The notes beneath the pieces were generated by a model, which saw only the letters and a program-made list of their open reading frames with translations, made no database searches and was not told the origin of the DNA. From NCBI RefSeq assembly GCF_000380045.1, contig NZ_KB904357.1:33219-97218 (forward strand): a stretch of DNA of 64,000 nucleotides, written 5' to 3'. The DNA is from Streptococcus marimammalium DSM 18627 (GTDB lineage: Bacteria; Bacillota; Bacilli; Lactobacillales; Streptococcaceae). Below, piece by piece: positions 29,582 through 37,750 of the stretch (the stretch's first letter is position 1; the number at the start of each line of letters is the position of its first letter). The translations under genes were made by a program, and so were the position numbers.

Positions 29582-30064
29582 ATGAAAAAACTATTAGAGC
29601 AACTCCCAGATTTATTACAAAAATTGCCAATACTACTCGAACAATTGAAAACACTTCCTGATCAAGTGACTGAACTTTTGAAACAGTTTGAAGGCTTTTA
29701 TAACCTACTCATCTTTACTCTGATGTTAATCGTTGTCTATATCGTCCTTAGTGCTCTATTTCTAGTAGTGCTTGCCATTATTGGCCTCTGGCGTACTTTT
29801 GAAAAGGCAAACGAGTCAGGTTGGAAAGCCCTCATCCCAATTTATAACCTCTACATCCTTAGTAAGATTATCTATGGGAATGGTTGGCAATTTATCCTCC
29901 TACTGATTCCCATTATCAATATTTACTATGCTTATCGGTTTAGTCAAGATATGGCACAAAGTTATGGCAAAAGTACAACCTTTGGCATAGGTATCTTCTT
30001 GTTATCCCCACTTTTTATCTCGATTATCGGTTATGGTGCGTCGGAATATCAAGGCACCCGGTGA
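29582..30064 (+). CDS. DUF5684-like membrane protein
   Basis: 160 residues. An amphipathic leucine/glutamine-rich N-terminal helix (residues 1-38) is followed by a span near 40-65, the family motif EKANESGWKALIPIYNLYIL (about 80-99) and two further spans. The name DUF5684 is from recall of that motif. A second, badly truncated copy of its C-terminus lies at 33184-33252, in front of the restriction-modification gene. Function is unknown. It has its own strong terminator. Confidence 0.72.
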   Translation: MKKLLEQLPDLLQKLPILLEQLKTLPDQVTELLKQFEGFYNLLIFTLMLIVVYIVLSALFLVVLAIIGLWRTFEKANESGWKALIPIYNLYILSKIIYGNGWQFILLLIPIINIYYAYRFSQDMAQSYGKSTTFGIGIFLLSPLFISIIGYGASEYQGTR

Positions 30065-30115
30065 GAGAAGTTATTGATAAGAAGATAGAAATTCAGTTGG
30101 TATTGAAAATTAAGG

Positions 30116-30160
30116 AAAAACACTTCTCTTATCTAGTAAATAGATAGGAGAGGTGTTTTT
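30116..30160 (+). terminator. terminator after DUF5684 gene
   Basis: AAAAACACTTCTCTTATCTA pairs with TAGATAGGAGAGGTGTTTTT around a short loop. The stem is flanked by A and T runs on both sides. Confidence 0.92.
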
Positions 30161-30234
30161 AAATGTCAATAGTGACTATTTGTAATACTGTACCCACTTT
30201 TTGGTTCAAGGCATTTTATTTTTATCTATTACCT

Positions 30235-30340
30235 TATGTTATAATAAAAATATCATAAGATATGTAGTAGACAGTTAGAGTTTTAAAAGATGGTGAAGCT
30301 AAAATCTAGCCAGTTGAACATAGTGTTTGATTTAGTAATC
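30235..30340 (+). pseudogene. relic of the restriction-modification promoter and first codons
   Basis: TATGTTATAATAAAA, then AT-A/C variants, AAGATATGTA, and then a line-up of CAGTTGAAC...GATTTAGTAA with the start of the intact gene at 33399-33505. Both the promoter box and the first roughly 15 codons are recognisable, with indels and a lost frame. It follows the intact DUF5684 gene exactly as the intact restriction-modification gene follows the DUF5684 fragment. It has no coding capacity now. Confidence 0.75.
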
Positions 30341-30415
30341 CATCCATAATGAGAGAGTGTGAAAGATTAACTAACAGTAAATGAGGTAAGAAAATTATTA
30401 ATATAGGAGAAAAAA

Positions 30416-30853
30416 ATGACTATTACTTTTAGGAAATGTAAAGAAAATGATTTAAATTTTATTTTAGAGTTAAAAGAAAACTGCTTTAGATGGTATATAG
30501 AAAAAATATATGGTTGGGATGACGATGTACAAGTAGAGTGGACAAAAAGAGAAATGATTGAAAATCTAGAACATATGGATATTATTCAGCTTAATGGAAT
30601 TGATATTGGGTTATTTACTAATTATATAGATGAACGTGGCGATATTTGTATAGGCATGTTTGCAATAAACCCAGAGTATCAAAATAAAGGAATAGGGACT
30701 GATATTCTTAAAAATATTTTAGATAAGAACATAGGAAAAAGATTCTATCTTAAGACATATGAAGAAAATCCAGCAAGGTATTTATATGAAAGACATGGAT
30801 TTAGAGTTTATGATAGAACTAATACACATTTATTAATGGAAAGAGTATTATAA
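30416..30853 (+). CDS. GNAT-family N-acetyltransferase
   Basis: A 145-residue acetyltransferase. The acetyl-CoA loop reads IGMFAINPEYQNKGIGTDIL near residues 79-97 (the Q/RxxGxG/A pattern), and the end RFYLKTYEENPARYLYERHGF is the last fold element. TATAGGAG precedes the ATG. The gene is AT rich and stands between the relic and the psuG terminator. Substrate unknown. Confidence 0.85.
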   Translation: MTITFRKCKENDLNFILELKENCFRWYIEKIYGWDDDVQVEWTKREMIENLEHMDIIQLNGIDIGLFTNYIDERGDICIGMFAINPEYQNKGIGTDILKNILDKNIGKRFYLKTYEENPARYLYERHGFRVYDRTNTHLLMERVL

Positions 30854-30968
30854 TATATAGCTTTACATATCTTTTCGGCAATATTTTAGGATAAAAAACG
30901 TTTTCAATAAATGTGATGACTTGTTTTCAAAATTTTTACTAATTGATAATTGATTCCTGTCAAAATCA

Positions 30969-31002
30969 AAAAACTACTAGGAGCCAGATCCTAGTAGTTT
31001 TT
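30969..31002. terminator. bidirectional terminator between GNAT and psuG
   Basis: AAAACTACTAGGA pairs with TCCTAGTAGTTTT around GCCAGA, with A and T runs at the ends. It serves both converging units. Confidence 0.92.
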
Positions 31003-31022
31003 ATTATGCGCTTTATGTTCTC

Positions 31023-31940
31023 TTATAAGTTATGATAGCTTGTTGCTATTTGTGCACCAACTTTAGCATTATTGTAGACCAATTGAATATTAGCTTTGAG
31101 GCTCTTACCGTCTGTTAACTCGACAATCTTACTCAACAAGAATGGTGTAATATCTTTACCAACAATGCCTTTTGCTTCGGCTTCTGCAACAGCATTCTCA
31201 ATAATGCTGTCGATATAGTCAGCGTCTAATTCGTGTTCTTTTGGAATAGGATTGGCGACTAGAACGCCTCCTTTAAGACCGAGGTCGTCACTCGTTTTAA
31301 CCATAGCAGCAATAGTCTCCACCGAGTCAGCTGAAGTATTGAGTTTATACGGGCTTGTTCCTGTGAAGAAGGCAGGAAGCACATCTGTCTTATAGCCTAC
31401 CACTGGTACACCTTTAGTTTCTAAATATTCTAAGGTTCGTGGCAAGTCAAGGATGGATTTGGCGCCTGCACAAATAACAGTCACTGACGTTTGTGCTAAT
31501 TCTTCCAAGTCAGCAGATACATCCATGGTTTCTTCAAAGCCACGATGCACGCCACCAATACCTCCTGTGACAAAGAATTTAATCCCGGCAAAGGCAGCAC
31601 CAATCATTGTTGTTGCAACAGTCGTTGCTCCAATACGTTTGGTAGCGATGATTTCAGCTAAGTCACGTCGTGAAACCTTGGCGACATTTTTTTCTGTCGC
31701 TAATCGTTCTAAATCGTCTTCTGACAAACCAATCTTGTATTTACCATCCATAATGGCGATGGTTGCAGGGACAGCTCCGTTATCTCGGATAATTTGTTCG
31801 ACCGTTTTAGCCATTTCTACGTTTTGCGGATAAGGCATACCGTGAGAAATGATAGTTGACTCCAAGGCAACGATGGGTTTTCCAGCTGCTTTTGCTGCTT
31901 CAACCTCTGGTGAAAATTCTAAGTAGGCATTAAGGTTCAT
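31023..31940 (-). CDS. psuG: pseudouridine-5'-phosphate glycosidase
   Basis: Splits pseudouridine 5'-phosphate into uracil and ribose 5-phosphate. About 305 residues. Family landmarks are [20 protein letters not shown] at the N-terminus, [11 protein letters not shown] near 93 (catalytic lysine region) and the glycine-rich [14 protein letters not shown] near 122. The start at 31940 is preferred (AAAGGAA before it, residue order as in relatives); a longer frame from 32030 would lie wholly inside psuK. It overlaps the psuK end by 11 bases, so the two are translated together. Confidence 0.92.
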   Translation of the reverse strand: MNLNAYLEFSPEVEAAKAAGKPIVALESTIISHGMPYPQNVEMAKTVEQIIRDNGAVPATIAIMDGKYKIGLSEDDLERLATEKNVAKVSRRDLAEIIATKRIGATTVATTMIGAAFAGIKFFVTGGIGGVHRGFEETMDVSADLEELAQTSVTVICAGAKSILDLPRTLEYLETKGVPVVGYKTDVLPAFFTGTSPYKLNTSADSVETIAAMVKTSDDLGLKGGVLVANPIPKEHELDADYIDSIIENAVAEAEAKGIVGKDITPFLLSKIVELTDGKSLKANIQLVYNNAKVGAQIATSYHNL

Positions 31941-33051
31941 GGGTAAAAAGTTCCTTTCTTTCTTGTAAAAATGATTGACGCGATAAATTTTTTCTAACCG
32001 TGTCTTGTGATTGAATGGTGTAGTAGGCATTGGTCAGACCGAATTCAAGGGTTTCTTGAGAACTAAACTCATTGAGCCAACCAAACAGGATACCTGCTGA
32101 TAGGGAGTCGCCTGCGCCTGTAGCATCTACCATTTGTTGGACTATTTTAGGGGTCATGACTTGTCGCTTCCCATCCTGATTAGCATAGAGCATTGATTTG
32201 GCTCCTCTTGTGATTAAAACTTGCTTGAGGCCCGTTTGTAACCAAAGCTTTGCCAAGTCTTCTAAATCTTCACTTGATCCTAAGGGCTTATCAAAAAAGA
32301 GTTCGCTCTCATCTTGATTGACAATCAACCACTCAACACCGGTTAAATCTTTGGGAAGATTGGTCATCTTGGGTGCTGAAACGGGGATGATAGCTAGGGC
32401 CAAGTTTCTTTTTCTTGCTAATTTGATGAGATAGACGAGACTCTCCTTGGGGAGATTGAGATCAACCACCAAGGCTTTACTTCTTGACAAGAGGTTTTCG
32501 TATTGCTCTAACCATGACACAGTCATACCGTCGCAGATAGCCATGTTGGCTAAGGCCATACTCATGTCTCCATCGATATCGATGATAGCTGTGTAGGAGC
32601 TTGTCGCCTCTTCTGGACAGACATCAACCTGACGTAGATTCATGTAGGACTCTGAAGCAGATTTGATTAAACCCCAATCTTGATCGTCACCCGCTCTAGA
32701 AAGCATGACGACATTTTCCCCCAGACGCCCTAAGTTTTCAGCAATATTTCGACCAACACCTCCGATGGAAACCGAACTACTAACGGGATTTGACGTCTTC
32801 AAAATCAACTTTTGCTTGGCGTAAAATTTGCGGTCGACATTCATACCGCCAATACAGACAACAGGCACCTCATCATTGATAATGTATGCCCTACCCAAGA
32901 GATAATTGCGCCTAATCAAGTCCGAAATCATATTGGCAACAGCTGACCGTGATAATCCTATTTGCTCGGCAATCTCTTGCTGAGCGTAAAAAGGATGTTG
33001 ACGGATGAGCTCTAGTACCGCTTGTTCTTTCTCATTAAGAATAAGTATCAC
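31930..33051 (-). CDS. psuK: HTH-PfkB pseudouridine/nucleoside kinase
   Basis: About 370 residues. An N-terminal winged helix ([20 protein letters not shown] near 22-41) is followed by a ribokinase-fold kinase with GGMNVDRK near 68, SVGGVGRN-like [12 protein letters not shown] near 95 and the catalytic [12 protein letters not shown] near 310. It probably phosphorylates pseudouridine for the psuG product. Relatives with an N-terminal HTH (YeiI type) may also act on other nucleosides. The start is odd: AGGAGG overlaps the only near GTG (33051-33049), and the well-spaced codon is ATT at 33042-33040; no ATG is in frame there. Confidence 0.85.
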   Translation of the reverse strand: MILILNEKEQAVLELIRQHPFYAQQEIAEQIGLSRSAVANMISDLIRRNYLLGRAYIINDEVPVVCIGGMNVDRKFYAKQKLILKTSNPVSSSVSIGGVGRNIAENLGRLGENVVMLSRAGDDQDWGLIKSASESYMNLRQVDVCPEEATSSYTAIIDIDGDMSMALANMAICDGMTVSWLEQYENLLSRSKALVVDLNLPKESLVYLIKLARKRNLALAIIPVSAPKMTNLPKDLTGVEWLIVNQDESELFFDKPLGSSEDLEDLAKLWLQTGLKQVLITRGAKSMLYANQDGKRQVMTPKIVQQMVDATGAGDSLSAGILFGWLNEFSSQETLEFGLTNAYYTIQSQDTVRKNLSRQSFLQERKELFTHEP

Positions 33052-33057
33052 CTCCTA

Positions 33058-33071
33058 TAAACAAATGTTTA
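33058..33071. promoter_or_regulatory. inverted repeat at the psuK start
   Basis: TAAACA-AA-TGTTTA just before the psuK ribosome site. It could be an operator for the protein's own HTH domain. The only support is position and symmetry. Confidence 0.35.
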
Positions 33072-33183
33072 AAAATGACTTTTGTCATACACAAGATTAT
33101 TGTAACCCTTTTCAAAAGAAAAAGCAAGGAAAAATCAGTGATGCAAAAGTGCAAACAACGACTCCTTGAACAAATGAGATAAG

Positions 33184-33252
33184 AACTTCCTCGTTTCGCT
33201 ATTCTTCTTGAGTATTGGTTATGAGGCGTTGACATATCAAGGTAGCCAGTGA
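33184..33252 (+). pseudogene. relic of a DUF5684 gene C-terminus
   Basis: In one frame it reads FLVSLFFLSIGYEALTYQGS and a stop, matching the last residues of the intact DUF5684 protein (LLSPLFISIIGYGASEYQGT and a stop). Downstream there is a decayed AACACTT...AGGTGTT hairpin in the place of the intact copy's terminator. Together with the relic at 30235-30340 it shows that the DUF5684-to-restriction-gene junction exists twice. Confidence 0.75.
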
Positions 33253-33398
33253 GAGGTGCTATTGGTTGGAAGCTAGTGAGAAAGACTCAATTGAAAAATA
33301 AGAAAAACACTTAAAATTAGGTGTTAAATTAAATATTCTTTTTAATGTGGAGAGTCACTTTTTGTTAGCTTAAAGATTATATTTTTTATTCATTATTC

Positions 33399-33409
33399 TA
33401 TGTTATAAT
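33399..33409 (+). promoter_or_regulatory. extended -10 of the restriction-modification operon
   Basis: TATGTTATAAT, 48 bases before the ATG; the -35 is weak (T-rich). The same box is preserved in the relic at 30235. Confidence 0.6.
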
Positions 33410-33456
33410 AAAAACATCACAAGATATGTACTAATATAGAATAAGGAGTTGTAAAA

Positions 33457-35499
33457 ATGGCTAAAGTTCAATCGGTTGAACCTATGGTAGCTGATTTAGT
33501 AAATGGTTGGTTAAAATCTTATGGCTTAGATTATAAGTTAGAGCAGGAAACTCTGAATTCAGAAATAGATAAGGCATTATCGGAGTATTTTTCTAAAAAT
33601 GGAGGGAAAGGCGGTAATCGTCCTGATGCAAAGCTCTTGCTTCAGGATAAGCATACAGATTATTGGCCAATTCTCATTGAATATAAAGGTTATAAAGATA
33701 AATTAGAAAAAATTGATAAAAATGGTCAAGTGGATAACCGTAAGGCGAAGAATGAATTCAATTATACTAATATTAACTCTTTTGCTGTCAATGGTGCAGT
33801 TCATTATGCCAATGCTCTTTTACACTATACTAGTTATACCAATATCATTTCAATTGGTGTAACAGGTTATAAAGATGAATTTGGTGAACTTAAGACACAA
33901 ATTGGGGTCTATTTTGTTTCAAAAGATAACTTTGGTATGGGTCAAAAAGTTGATGAATATACTGATTTATCTTTTTTGAAATCTAATAATTTTGATGTTT
34001 TTGTTGAGAAGGTTAAAGCTTTAGAATTAACGGTTGATGAAGCAGAAAAATTAAAAGAGCAACGAGAAAAAGAGATTGATGCTAGTCTAACAAAGCTCAA
34101 TAATGATATTTATCAAAATGAGAAAGGACTAGGAGAAAATGACCGTGTTTACCTTGTAGCTGCTTCTATTATCGCTACTCTTGGAGTAGCTGGTAAAGTA
34201 AAACCATTGGATAAAGAAGATTTGGTTTCTTCTACAGAAGAAGATAACCGAGATGGTGATATTATTATTCGAAAAGTGAATTCTTTTTTGAAAGAGAAGA
34301 AAATTCCTAAAGCAAAAAAAGAATTGATTATTCGTACTTTAAAAAATACACTAGCTACTGAAAATATCAATAAACCAGTTAATGGAGAAAGTCAGCTTAA
34401 ACGTGTTTTCAGTAAAATTGTAGATGATCTTGGCATTTATTATAAGATCGGACTTACTACAGACTTTACTGGCAAACTCTTCAATGAAATGTACTCCTGG
34501 TTAGGTTTCACACAAGATAAATTAAATGACGTTGTTTTAACACCATCATATGTCGCAAATTTATTAGTTAAGCTTGCTCGGGTAGATAAAGACTCCTATG
34601 TATGGGACTTTGCGACTGGTTCGGCTGGTCTATTGGTTTCAGCTATGAACGAAATGCTTAATGATGCTAAAGAAAAAATTACTTCACCTGATGAACTATA
34701 CAAAAAAGAAGCCGAAATAAAAGCCAATCAATTGTTAGGGTTGGAGATTCTTCCATCAGTTTATATGTTAGCTGTATTAAATATGATTATGATGGGAGAT
34801 GGGTCATCAAATATCATCAATGAAGATTCATTGACACAATTTAACGGAAAATATGGTTACGGTAAAAAAGATGAAAAATTCCCAGCTACAGCATTTGTCC
34901 TAAATCCACCCTATTCAGCAGAAGGTAATGGGATGATTTTTGTTCAGCGAGCACTTTCTATGATGGATAAAGGTTATGCTTCTATCATCATTCAAGGTTC
35001 AGCGGGTAGCGGCAAAGCAAAAGAGATTAACAAAGAAATTTTAAAATCAAATAGACTTCTTGCGAGTATAAAAATGCCGATAGACTTATTTATTGGTAAG
35101 TCCAGTGTTCAAACTTATATTTACGTTTTTAGAGTGGGCGAAGCTCATGAAAATGATTACATTGTAAAATTTATTGATTTTACTAACGATGGTTATACTA
35201 GAAGTAATCGCAAAAAATCAAGTAATAATCTAAGGGACACTGGTTATGCTAAAGAAAAATATCAGGAAGTAGTTGATTTGGTTAAATATGGTAAAAGCAA
35301 ATTATATTACTTATCTGAATCTGAATATTATGAAGGTCATATCAATATTAACAAAGGAGATGACTGGAATCAGAGTGCACCGATTGACCTTAAACCAAGC
35401 CTTGACGACTTCAAAAAAACGATCGGTGATTATTTAGCTTGGGAAGTTTCTAACCTATTAAAAAATAGTAGTTTAGGAGATGATAACCTGGGAAAATAG
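33457..35499 (+). CDS. Bcg-like restriction-modification (nuclease + N6-adenine methylase) subunit
   Basis: 680 residues. The N-terminal part holds a PD-(D/E)xK-like site: RPDAK at 55-59 and IEYKG with E75 and K77, preceded by a basic GGKGGNR. A helical linker (about 190-370) follows. The gamma-type N6-adenine methylase comes next, with motif I DFATGSAGLL near 384 and motif IV NPPY at 483-486. Nuclease and methylase in one chain with a separate specificity gene is the arrangement of BcgI-like type IIB systems; automatic annotation would likely say type I subunit M. AAGGAG precedes the ATG. The stop TAG follows the heptamer GGGAAAA directly, and the specificity frame continues in -1. Confidence 0.85.
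   Translation: MAKVQSVEPMVADLVNGWLKSYGLDYKLEQETLNSEIDKALSEYFSKNGGKGGNRPDAKLLLQDKHTDYWPILIEYKGYKDKLEKIDKNGQVDNRKAKNEFNYTNINSFAVNGAVHYANALLHYTSYTNIISIGVTGYKDEFGELKTQIGVYFVSKDNFGMGQKVDEYTDLSFLKSNNFDVFVEKVKALELTVDEAEKLKEQREKEIDASLTKLNNDIYQNEKGLGENDRVYLVAASIIATLGVAGKVKPLDKEDLVSSTEEDNRDGDIIIRKVNSFLKEKKIPKAKKELIIRTLKNTLATENINKPVNGESQLKRVFSKIVDDLGIYYKIGLTTDFTGKLFNEMYSWLGFTQDKLNDVVLTPSYVANLLVKLARVDKDSYVWDFATGSAGLLVSAMNEMLNDAKEKITSPDELYKKEAEIKANQLLGLEILPSVYMLAVLNMIMMGDGSSNIINEDSLTQFNGKYGYGKKDEKFPATAFVLNPPYSAEGNGMIFVQRALSMMDKGYASIIIQGSAGSGKAKEINKEILKSNRLLASIKMPIDLFIGKSSVQTYIYVFRVGEAHENDYIVKFIDFTNDGYTRSNRKKSSNNLRDTGYAKEKYQEVVDLVKYGKSKLYYLSESEYYEGHININKGDDWNQSAPIDLKPSLDDFKKTIGDYLAWEVSNLLKNSSLGDDNLGK
35490..35496 (+). 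other. candidate -1 ribosomal slippery site
   Basis: G GGA AAA TAG in the upstream reading frame: an X XXY YYZ heptamer of the class used for programmed -1 frameshifting (lambda G-T uses GGGAAAG), with a stop codon right after. Slipping gives GGG AAA ATA GAT GCC and opens the specificity frame, which lacks its own start codon. A downstream pseudoknot was not identified. Confidence 0.5.
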
Positions 35500-36626
35500 A
35501 TGCCTCACTCACTCAAAAATTAGCTGAAGTTGAGTGGGGCGAGTTTAAACTGAATGATTTATTTGATAGTAATAATGGAAATATAGATATTAAAAAAACA
35601 CATATTAATAACAAAGGTGACTATGTAATCACATCAGGTGTTTTTAATAATGGAATTTTAGGAAAATCTGACATAAACGCTAAATTATTTAGTGAAAACA
35701 CTATAACAGTTGATATGTTTGGATATGTTTTTTATCGAAAATTTAAATATAAAATGGTTACCCATGCTAGAGTATTTAACCTAGTTCCAAAATTTGATAT
35801 TACTGACAGACAAGGGAATTTTTTGGTTAGCTCATTACATTTTTTAAAACATTTATTTGGTTATGAAAATATGTGTTCTTGGGCAAAAATTAAAGATTTA
35901 AAAATTCTACTACCTAAAAAAGAAAAATTTATTGATTTTGATTTTATGGACTCTTTTATAGCGGAGCTGGAGGCAGAGCGGATAGCGGAGCTATCCGCTT
36001 ACCTAAAGGTAAGCGGATTGGACAATTATAAATTGTCCGATGAAGAGCTAAAAGCTCTTCGTGACTATGACTCTATGGAGTGGAGAGAGATACCATTGGA
36101 TGATATATTTGAAGTGAGTACTTATAAAAAGCGTTTTGATGCAAATAAAGTTGAATTGGTAGATAATGGAGGCAATCCTTATGTCGTCAGAACCAGTACA
36201 AATAATGGAATCAGAGGATTTATTAAAGAAGATATTACTTATTTAAATGATGGAAATACTATTTCTTTTGGTCAAGATACAGCCACAGCTTTCTATCAAG
36301 AACAACCATATTTTACAGGTGATAAAATAAAAATACTTAAATCAAAAATTAAAGGGTTTAATAAAAAAAATGCTCAATTTTTTGTCACTTCCATTGCTCG
36401 TTCATTTTCAAAATTTTCATGGGGAAACTCGAGTTATAGTGTAGAAATTATTAAGAATCAAAAACTTAGTTTACCAATAAAAAATGAAAAGATTGATATA
36501 AAATATCTTGAAATATTTACAAAAGCAATTTCAAAATTAATAATAAAAGATGTAGTTCAGTATGCAGATAAACGAATTGAAGCAACAAAAGATGTAGTAT
36601 CTAGTAATAAAAAAACTAAAACATGA
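35490..36626 (+). CDS. specificity subunit (no normal start; -1 frame of upstream gene)
   Basis: About 379 codons in frame. It begins with the conserved S-type sequence LAEVEWGEFKLNDLF, well upstream of the first in-frame ATG (35715), which has no ribosome site and would delete half of target domain 1. The frame is closed upstream by TAA at 35484. Two target-recognition halves, each starting W-x-E-F/I (VEWGEFKL and MEWREIPL), flank a central helical spacer (about residues 155-192) of the AELEAERIAEL type. The two halves would read a bipartite DNA site. Expression may need frameshifting from the methylase gene, an AUA start, or the gene may be broken by a one-base deletion. Relatives such as BcgIB are of similar length. 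Confidence 0.75.
   Translation, partial: GKIDASLTQKLAEVEWGEFKLNDLFDSNNGNIDIKKTHINNKGDYVITSGVFNNGILGKSDINAKLFSENTITVDMFGYVFYRKFKYKMVTHARVFNLVPKFDITDRQGNFLVSSLHFLKHLFGYENMCSWAKIKDLKILLPKKEKFIDFDFMDSFIAELEAERIAELSAYLKVSGLDNYKLSDEELKALRDYDSMEWREIPLDDIFEVSTYKKRFDANKVELVDNGGNPYVVRTSTNNGIRGFIKEDITYLNDGNTISFGQDTATAFYQEQPYFTGDKIKILKSKIKGFNKKNAQFFVTSIARSFSKFSWGNSSYSVEIIKNQKLSLPIKNEKIDIKYLEIFTKAISKLIIKDVVQYADKRIEATKDVVSSNKKTKT
35977..36060 (+). repeat. four back-to-back perfect palindromes in the specificity gene
   Basis: AGCGGATAGC-GGA-GCTATCCGCT (35977-35999); ATCCGCTTACCT-AA-AGGTAAGCGGAT (35993-36018, sharing an arm with the first); GGACAATT-ATA-AATTGTCC (36020-36038); GAAGAGCT-AAA-AGCTCTTC (36042-36060). 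All stems are mismatch-free with loops of two or three bases. They cover the coding sequence of the central spacer between the target domains. Confidence 0.95.
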
Positions 36627-36758
36627 GAATACCAAATATCTTGGTTTAGTCAATGTTAAAATTTAACAAAAGAAATATGTGTTCTTTAGAAAATAAGAAA
36701 ATTCTATTATGTGTTTTATGAAAAGATAAAATTAAATTTGTAAGCAATTGGGGACAAA

Positions 36759-37328
36759 ATGAAAAATAGTAAACTATTAGTATATTTAATACTGATTTTA
36801 ATAACGTACTTACCTTTGGATTATTTCAATATATTAACAAGATTAAATATTAACATAAAAAATTTAAATTTAGAGATAATTAATATCTTAGTGATAATTA
36901 TTTTATATATAATTACATTCAATTTTATTGACAGTAAACAACTTAAAAAAGAACAAAATAAAGTTGAAATATCAAAAATAATTTTCAAGAGTATTTATGA
37001 AACGTGTATTGAAAACCTAGAATTATATACTGATGAAATAATCAAAGACTATATTGTACCGAAATGCGATTTTAATAAAACGATAAATGAGGACAAGTTT
37101 ATGTTTGATTTAATAAACCAACCATTTCAAAATGAAAAAATAATATCTGAACTATTAAAAGATGGAGTGATTTCAAAAAACAAATATGAGAATTATTTAA
37201 AATCTAAAGAGAGTTATGTAAGTTATCTAACTAAAAGAATTATTTTATTTGATAAACCTGATTTTGAGAATGAAAAAGAAGAGGTATTATTGGAATTGAA
37301 AAACTCAATAGCATTATTAAAAAATTAA
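36759..37328 (+). CDS. two-TM protein of unknown function next to the R-M genes
   Basis: A 189-residue, very AT-rich gene. There are two N-terminal hydrophobic segments (about 7-24 and 38-57), then a charged helical cytoplasmic part with KQLKKEQNKVEISK and a C-terminal KEEVLLELKNS. No family was recognised. It follows the specificity gene by 130 bases and precedes the T-box of trpB. GGGGAC before the ATG is a fair ribosome site. It may belong to the restriction island by location; no functional link is seen. Confidence 0.65.
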   Translation: MKNSKLLVYLILILITYLPLDYFNILTRLNINIKNLNLEIINILVIIILYIITFNFIDSKQLKKEQNKVEISKIIFKSIYETCIENLELYTDEIIKDYIVPKCDFNKTINEDKFMFDLINQPFQNEKIISELLKDGVISKNKYENYLKSKESYVSYLTKRIILFDKPDFENEKEEVLLELKNSIALLKN

Positions 37329-37434
37329 ATACATACTAAAGAAACGATTTAAACAAATTGAAACTATAAAAATAGTTGTAGTAGAATTCAAGGTAAAAAT
37401 AAAAGTGGCATAACTTTATATTATACCCCCCCAT

Positions 37435-37463
37435 TTGACTTCTCCCTCATTTTCCTGTATAGT
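37435..37463 (+). promoter_or_regulatory. promoter of the T-box/trpB unit
   Basis: TTGACT, 17 bases, TATAGT with extended TG. Transcript start is expected near 37470, at the 5' end of the T-box. Confidence 0.88.
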
Positions 37464-37469
37464 AGTCAT

Positions 37470-37725
37470 AATCAGAAAAGTAGCAAATGGTAGTTTTCAG
37501 GGAGCTCGTGGTGACTGTGAACGGGTAGCTGGTGTTTGTGAACATTGGACTGATGGTAAAAGGAATTGTAAGACATATCAATTCGGTGGGCACCCCTTAT
37601 CGTGCGTCCTCTTGTTGGAGAGGATTGAGATATGATGGCTTTTTGGCTATCATTAACTGAGGTGGCACCGCGCTATTTGAACTAACGCCCTCGCACAGAA
37701 TTTTTTCTGTGCGGGGGTTTTTGTG
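37470..37725 (+). promoter_or_regulatory. tryptophan T-box riboswitch
   Basis: A T-box leader: stem I with GAGCTCGTGGTGACTGTGAA; a likely specifier TGG at 37546-37548 in AACATTGGAC; the T-box core GAGGTGGCACCGCG (37660-37673); and a terminator, CCCTCGCACAGAA...TTCTGTGCGGGGG plus Ts (37688-37725). Uncharged tRNA-Trp should bind TGG and the T-box bulge and switch the terminator off. This makes trpB responsive to tryptophan starvation. Confidence 0.93.
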
Positions 37726-37750
37726 TTAAAACATTTTAGGAGGAAGACAG

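Noticed and set aside
33457-36626. Ordinary three-gene type I restriction system
   Set aside because: No hsdR gene is present, and the methylase subunit itself carries a PD-(D/E)xK-like N-terminal domain, which fits a BcgI-like arrangement better.
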